In this document: one piece after another, positions 43,576 through 44,252 of the stretch
Layout: each line of letters opens with the position of its first letter
Position numbering within the stretch: position 1 is the first letter of the stretch
From: Limosilactobacillus portuensis
GTDB lineage: Bacteria; Bacillota; Bacilli; Lactobacillales; Lactobacillaceae
Length of the DNA: 44,252 bases
Reading direction: 5' to 3'
Assembly (NCBI RefSeq): GCF_014838735.1
Contig: NZ_JABUXQ010000020.1
Span: 1 to 44,252, forward strand
Notes under the pieces: generated by a model
Seen by the model: only the letters and a program-made list of their open reading frames with translations
Databases searched by the model: none
Told to the model about the DNA's origin: nothing
Made by a program: the position numbers and the translations under genes

Positions 43576-43855
43576 AAAAAAAGCCTTACCAACCCCAAAG
43601 CTGAGATTGAAAAGGACGTTTTCACGTGGTACCACCTTTTTTCGTAGTGAAATCACTACCTTCACCAACAGTTGCAAAGCAACAATTAGCTGGCACGATA
43701 ATGGGCGCCTACCAGTACATTCTACTTAAGTTTCGATATACGACTCACAAGCGATAGATTTTTATAATACTGTCCACCAATTTACACCAAACATTGGCTC
43801 TCTTAAGTAAGTATTACTAATCTTTCTTGATCAACATCTTTTTGTTAAATTGATT
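43576..43855 (-). ncRNA. T-box leader, specifier probably UGU (Cys)
   Basis: On the minus strand the conserved T-box sequence AAGGTGGTACCACGTG (43638-43623) is followed by AACGTCC. Stem I begins with AGTA, then TACTTAAG, the AGAGAGCC and GGTGTAAATTGG elements of the distal part, and closes with CTTAAGTA (43730-43723). The specifier loop then reads GAATGTACTGG. With the usual purine after the codon, the specifier is TGT (43719-43717, Cys); ATG (43720-43718, Met) is the alternative. The terminator, 43584-43615 with T run 43582-43576, overlaps the antiterminator region. Uncharged tRNA would open expression of the operon. Confidence 0.88.
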
Positions 43856-43861
43856 ACCAAA

Positions 43862-43890
43862 AGATTAACACCCTAAAATTAGAAAGTCAA
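43862..43890 (-). promoter_or_regulatory. Promoter of the T-box operon
   Basis: On the minus strand TTGACT (43890-43885), 17-base spacer, TAATCT (43867-43862). Transcription would start near 43855, just before stem I. Confidence 0.75.
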
Positions 43891-44017
43891 CATTTTTCTT
43901 TAATTTAATTTTAATTAACGTTAAATTAACAATACTTTTACTATAGAAATAGTTTTCCATAATAAAATTCAGAAAAGTACTTTAAAATAAGCTATCTAAA
44001 TTTTCTTCTTTTAGTAC

Positions 44018-44051
44018 AAAAAAAGGCACTGATTACAATCAGTGCCTTTTT
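44018..44051 (-). terminator. Terminator of the rRNA operon after tRNA-Asn
   Basis: On the minus strand AAAGGCACTGATT, loop, ATCAGTGCCTTT followed by more T. It ends the 5S-tRNA-Asn transcript. Confidence 0.9.
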
Positions 44052-44056
44052 ATCAA

Positions 44057-44129
44057 CTCCGGCAGTCAGACTCGAACTGACGACAACCTGATTAACAGTC
44101 AGGTGCTCTACCAACTGAGCTATGCCGGA
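44057..44129 (-). tRNA. tRNA-Asn (anticodon GTT), second copy
   Basis: Same sequence as the gene at 37368-37440. Here it follows the 5S rRNA by about six bases, as the last gene of an rRNA operon. Confidence 0.95.
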
Positions 44130-44135
44130 ATAATC

Positions 44136-44252
44136 GCGTGGCAACGTCCTATCCTCGCAGGGAGCGATCCCCCAACTACTTTTGGCGTGTTGAAGCTTAA
44201 CTTCTGTGTTCGGCATGGGAACAGGTGTATCCTTCAAGCCATCATCACCACA
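44136..44252 (-). rRNA. rrf: 5S ribosomal RNA
   Basis: On the minus strand it begins at the window edge with TGTGGTGATGATGGC, then the conserved AAGGATACACCTGTTCCCATG, GCCGAACACAGAAGTTAAGC and ends GGATAGGACGTTGCCACGC. About 117 bases, so essentially complete; the 23S and 16S genes lie outside the window. Confidence 0.95.

Overview
The window reads as chromosomal DNA of a heterofermentative lactobacillus, most likely genus Limosilactobacillus (reuteri group). Support: a two-subunit LacL/LacM beta-galactosidase, malolactic enzyme next to a LysR regulator, PepC, a BspA/CyuA-type cystine-binding protein in an operon with a PLP transsulfuration enzyme, and strong AAAGGAGG ribosome-binding sites. 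The species cannot be fixed from the sequence. No phage, transposase or CRISPR array was seen.

Layout. 1-1630: AT-rich accessory segment with a short TetR-type regulator, a small membrane protein and a class A sortase. 1675-9895: housekeeping genes on the minus strand (dut, radA, yacL, fhs, cysS, mrnC, rlmB), interrupted at 4259-4854 by structured repeats and a possible tiny peptide gene. 10000-15232: a GNAT acetyltransferase with rpiA, a LysR regulator divergent from malolactic enzyme, then pepC. 15585-19285: a minus-strand cystine uptake and transsulfuration operon with a leader encoding a peptide with three consecutive Cys codons followed by a terminator. 19554-24250: a frameshifted alpha/beta hydrolase, gpmA, and lacLM with a cre-like site. 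24400-30304: tRNA-Leu, sprT, tex, nadE, pncB and a GntR regulator. 30399-35010: an Asp/Glu racemase with an AspT-type exchanger, an MFS exporter and an unknown gene. 35087-38331: tRNAs Gln, Tyr, Asn and Thr, the peptide transporter dtpT and a flavodoxin. 38567-43890: an AT-rich operon with a T-box leader, an amino-acid ABC transporter, a GntR regulator, a FrlD-like kinase and a FrlB-like deglycase. 44057-44252: tRNA-Asn and 5S rRNA, the end of an rRNA operon.

Main points. Two amino-acid uptake operons each appear to carry an RNA switch that may sense cysteine supply. The first (cgl-cyu) has the architecture of ribosome-mediated attenuation: a Cys-Cys-Cys leader peptide, a hairpin touching the last Cys codon, and an intrinsic terminator before the first gene. 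The second has a T-box whose specifier reads best as UGU (Cys), with AUG (Met) the alternative one base away. It controls what looks like an uptake and deglycation pathway for Amadori compounds (fructosyl-amino acids), using an amino-acid-type rather than a sugar-type transporter. The substrate-binding gene of the second operon is frameshifted here.

Family assignments come from reading motifs, without database searches. Promoters, operators and RNA folds were found by eye.
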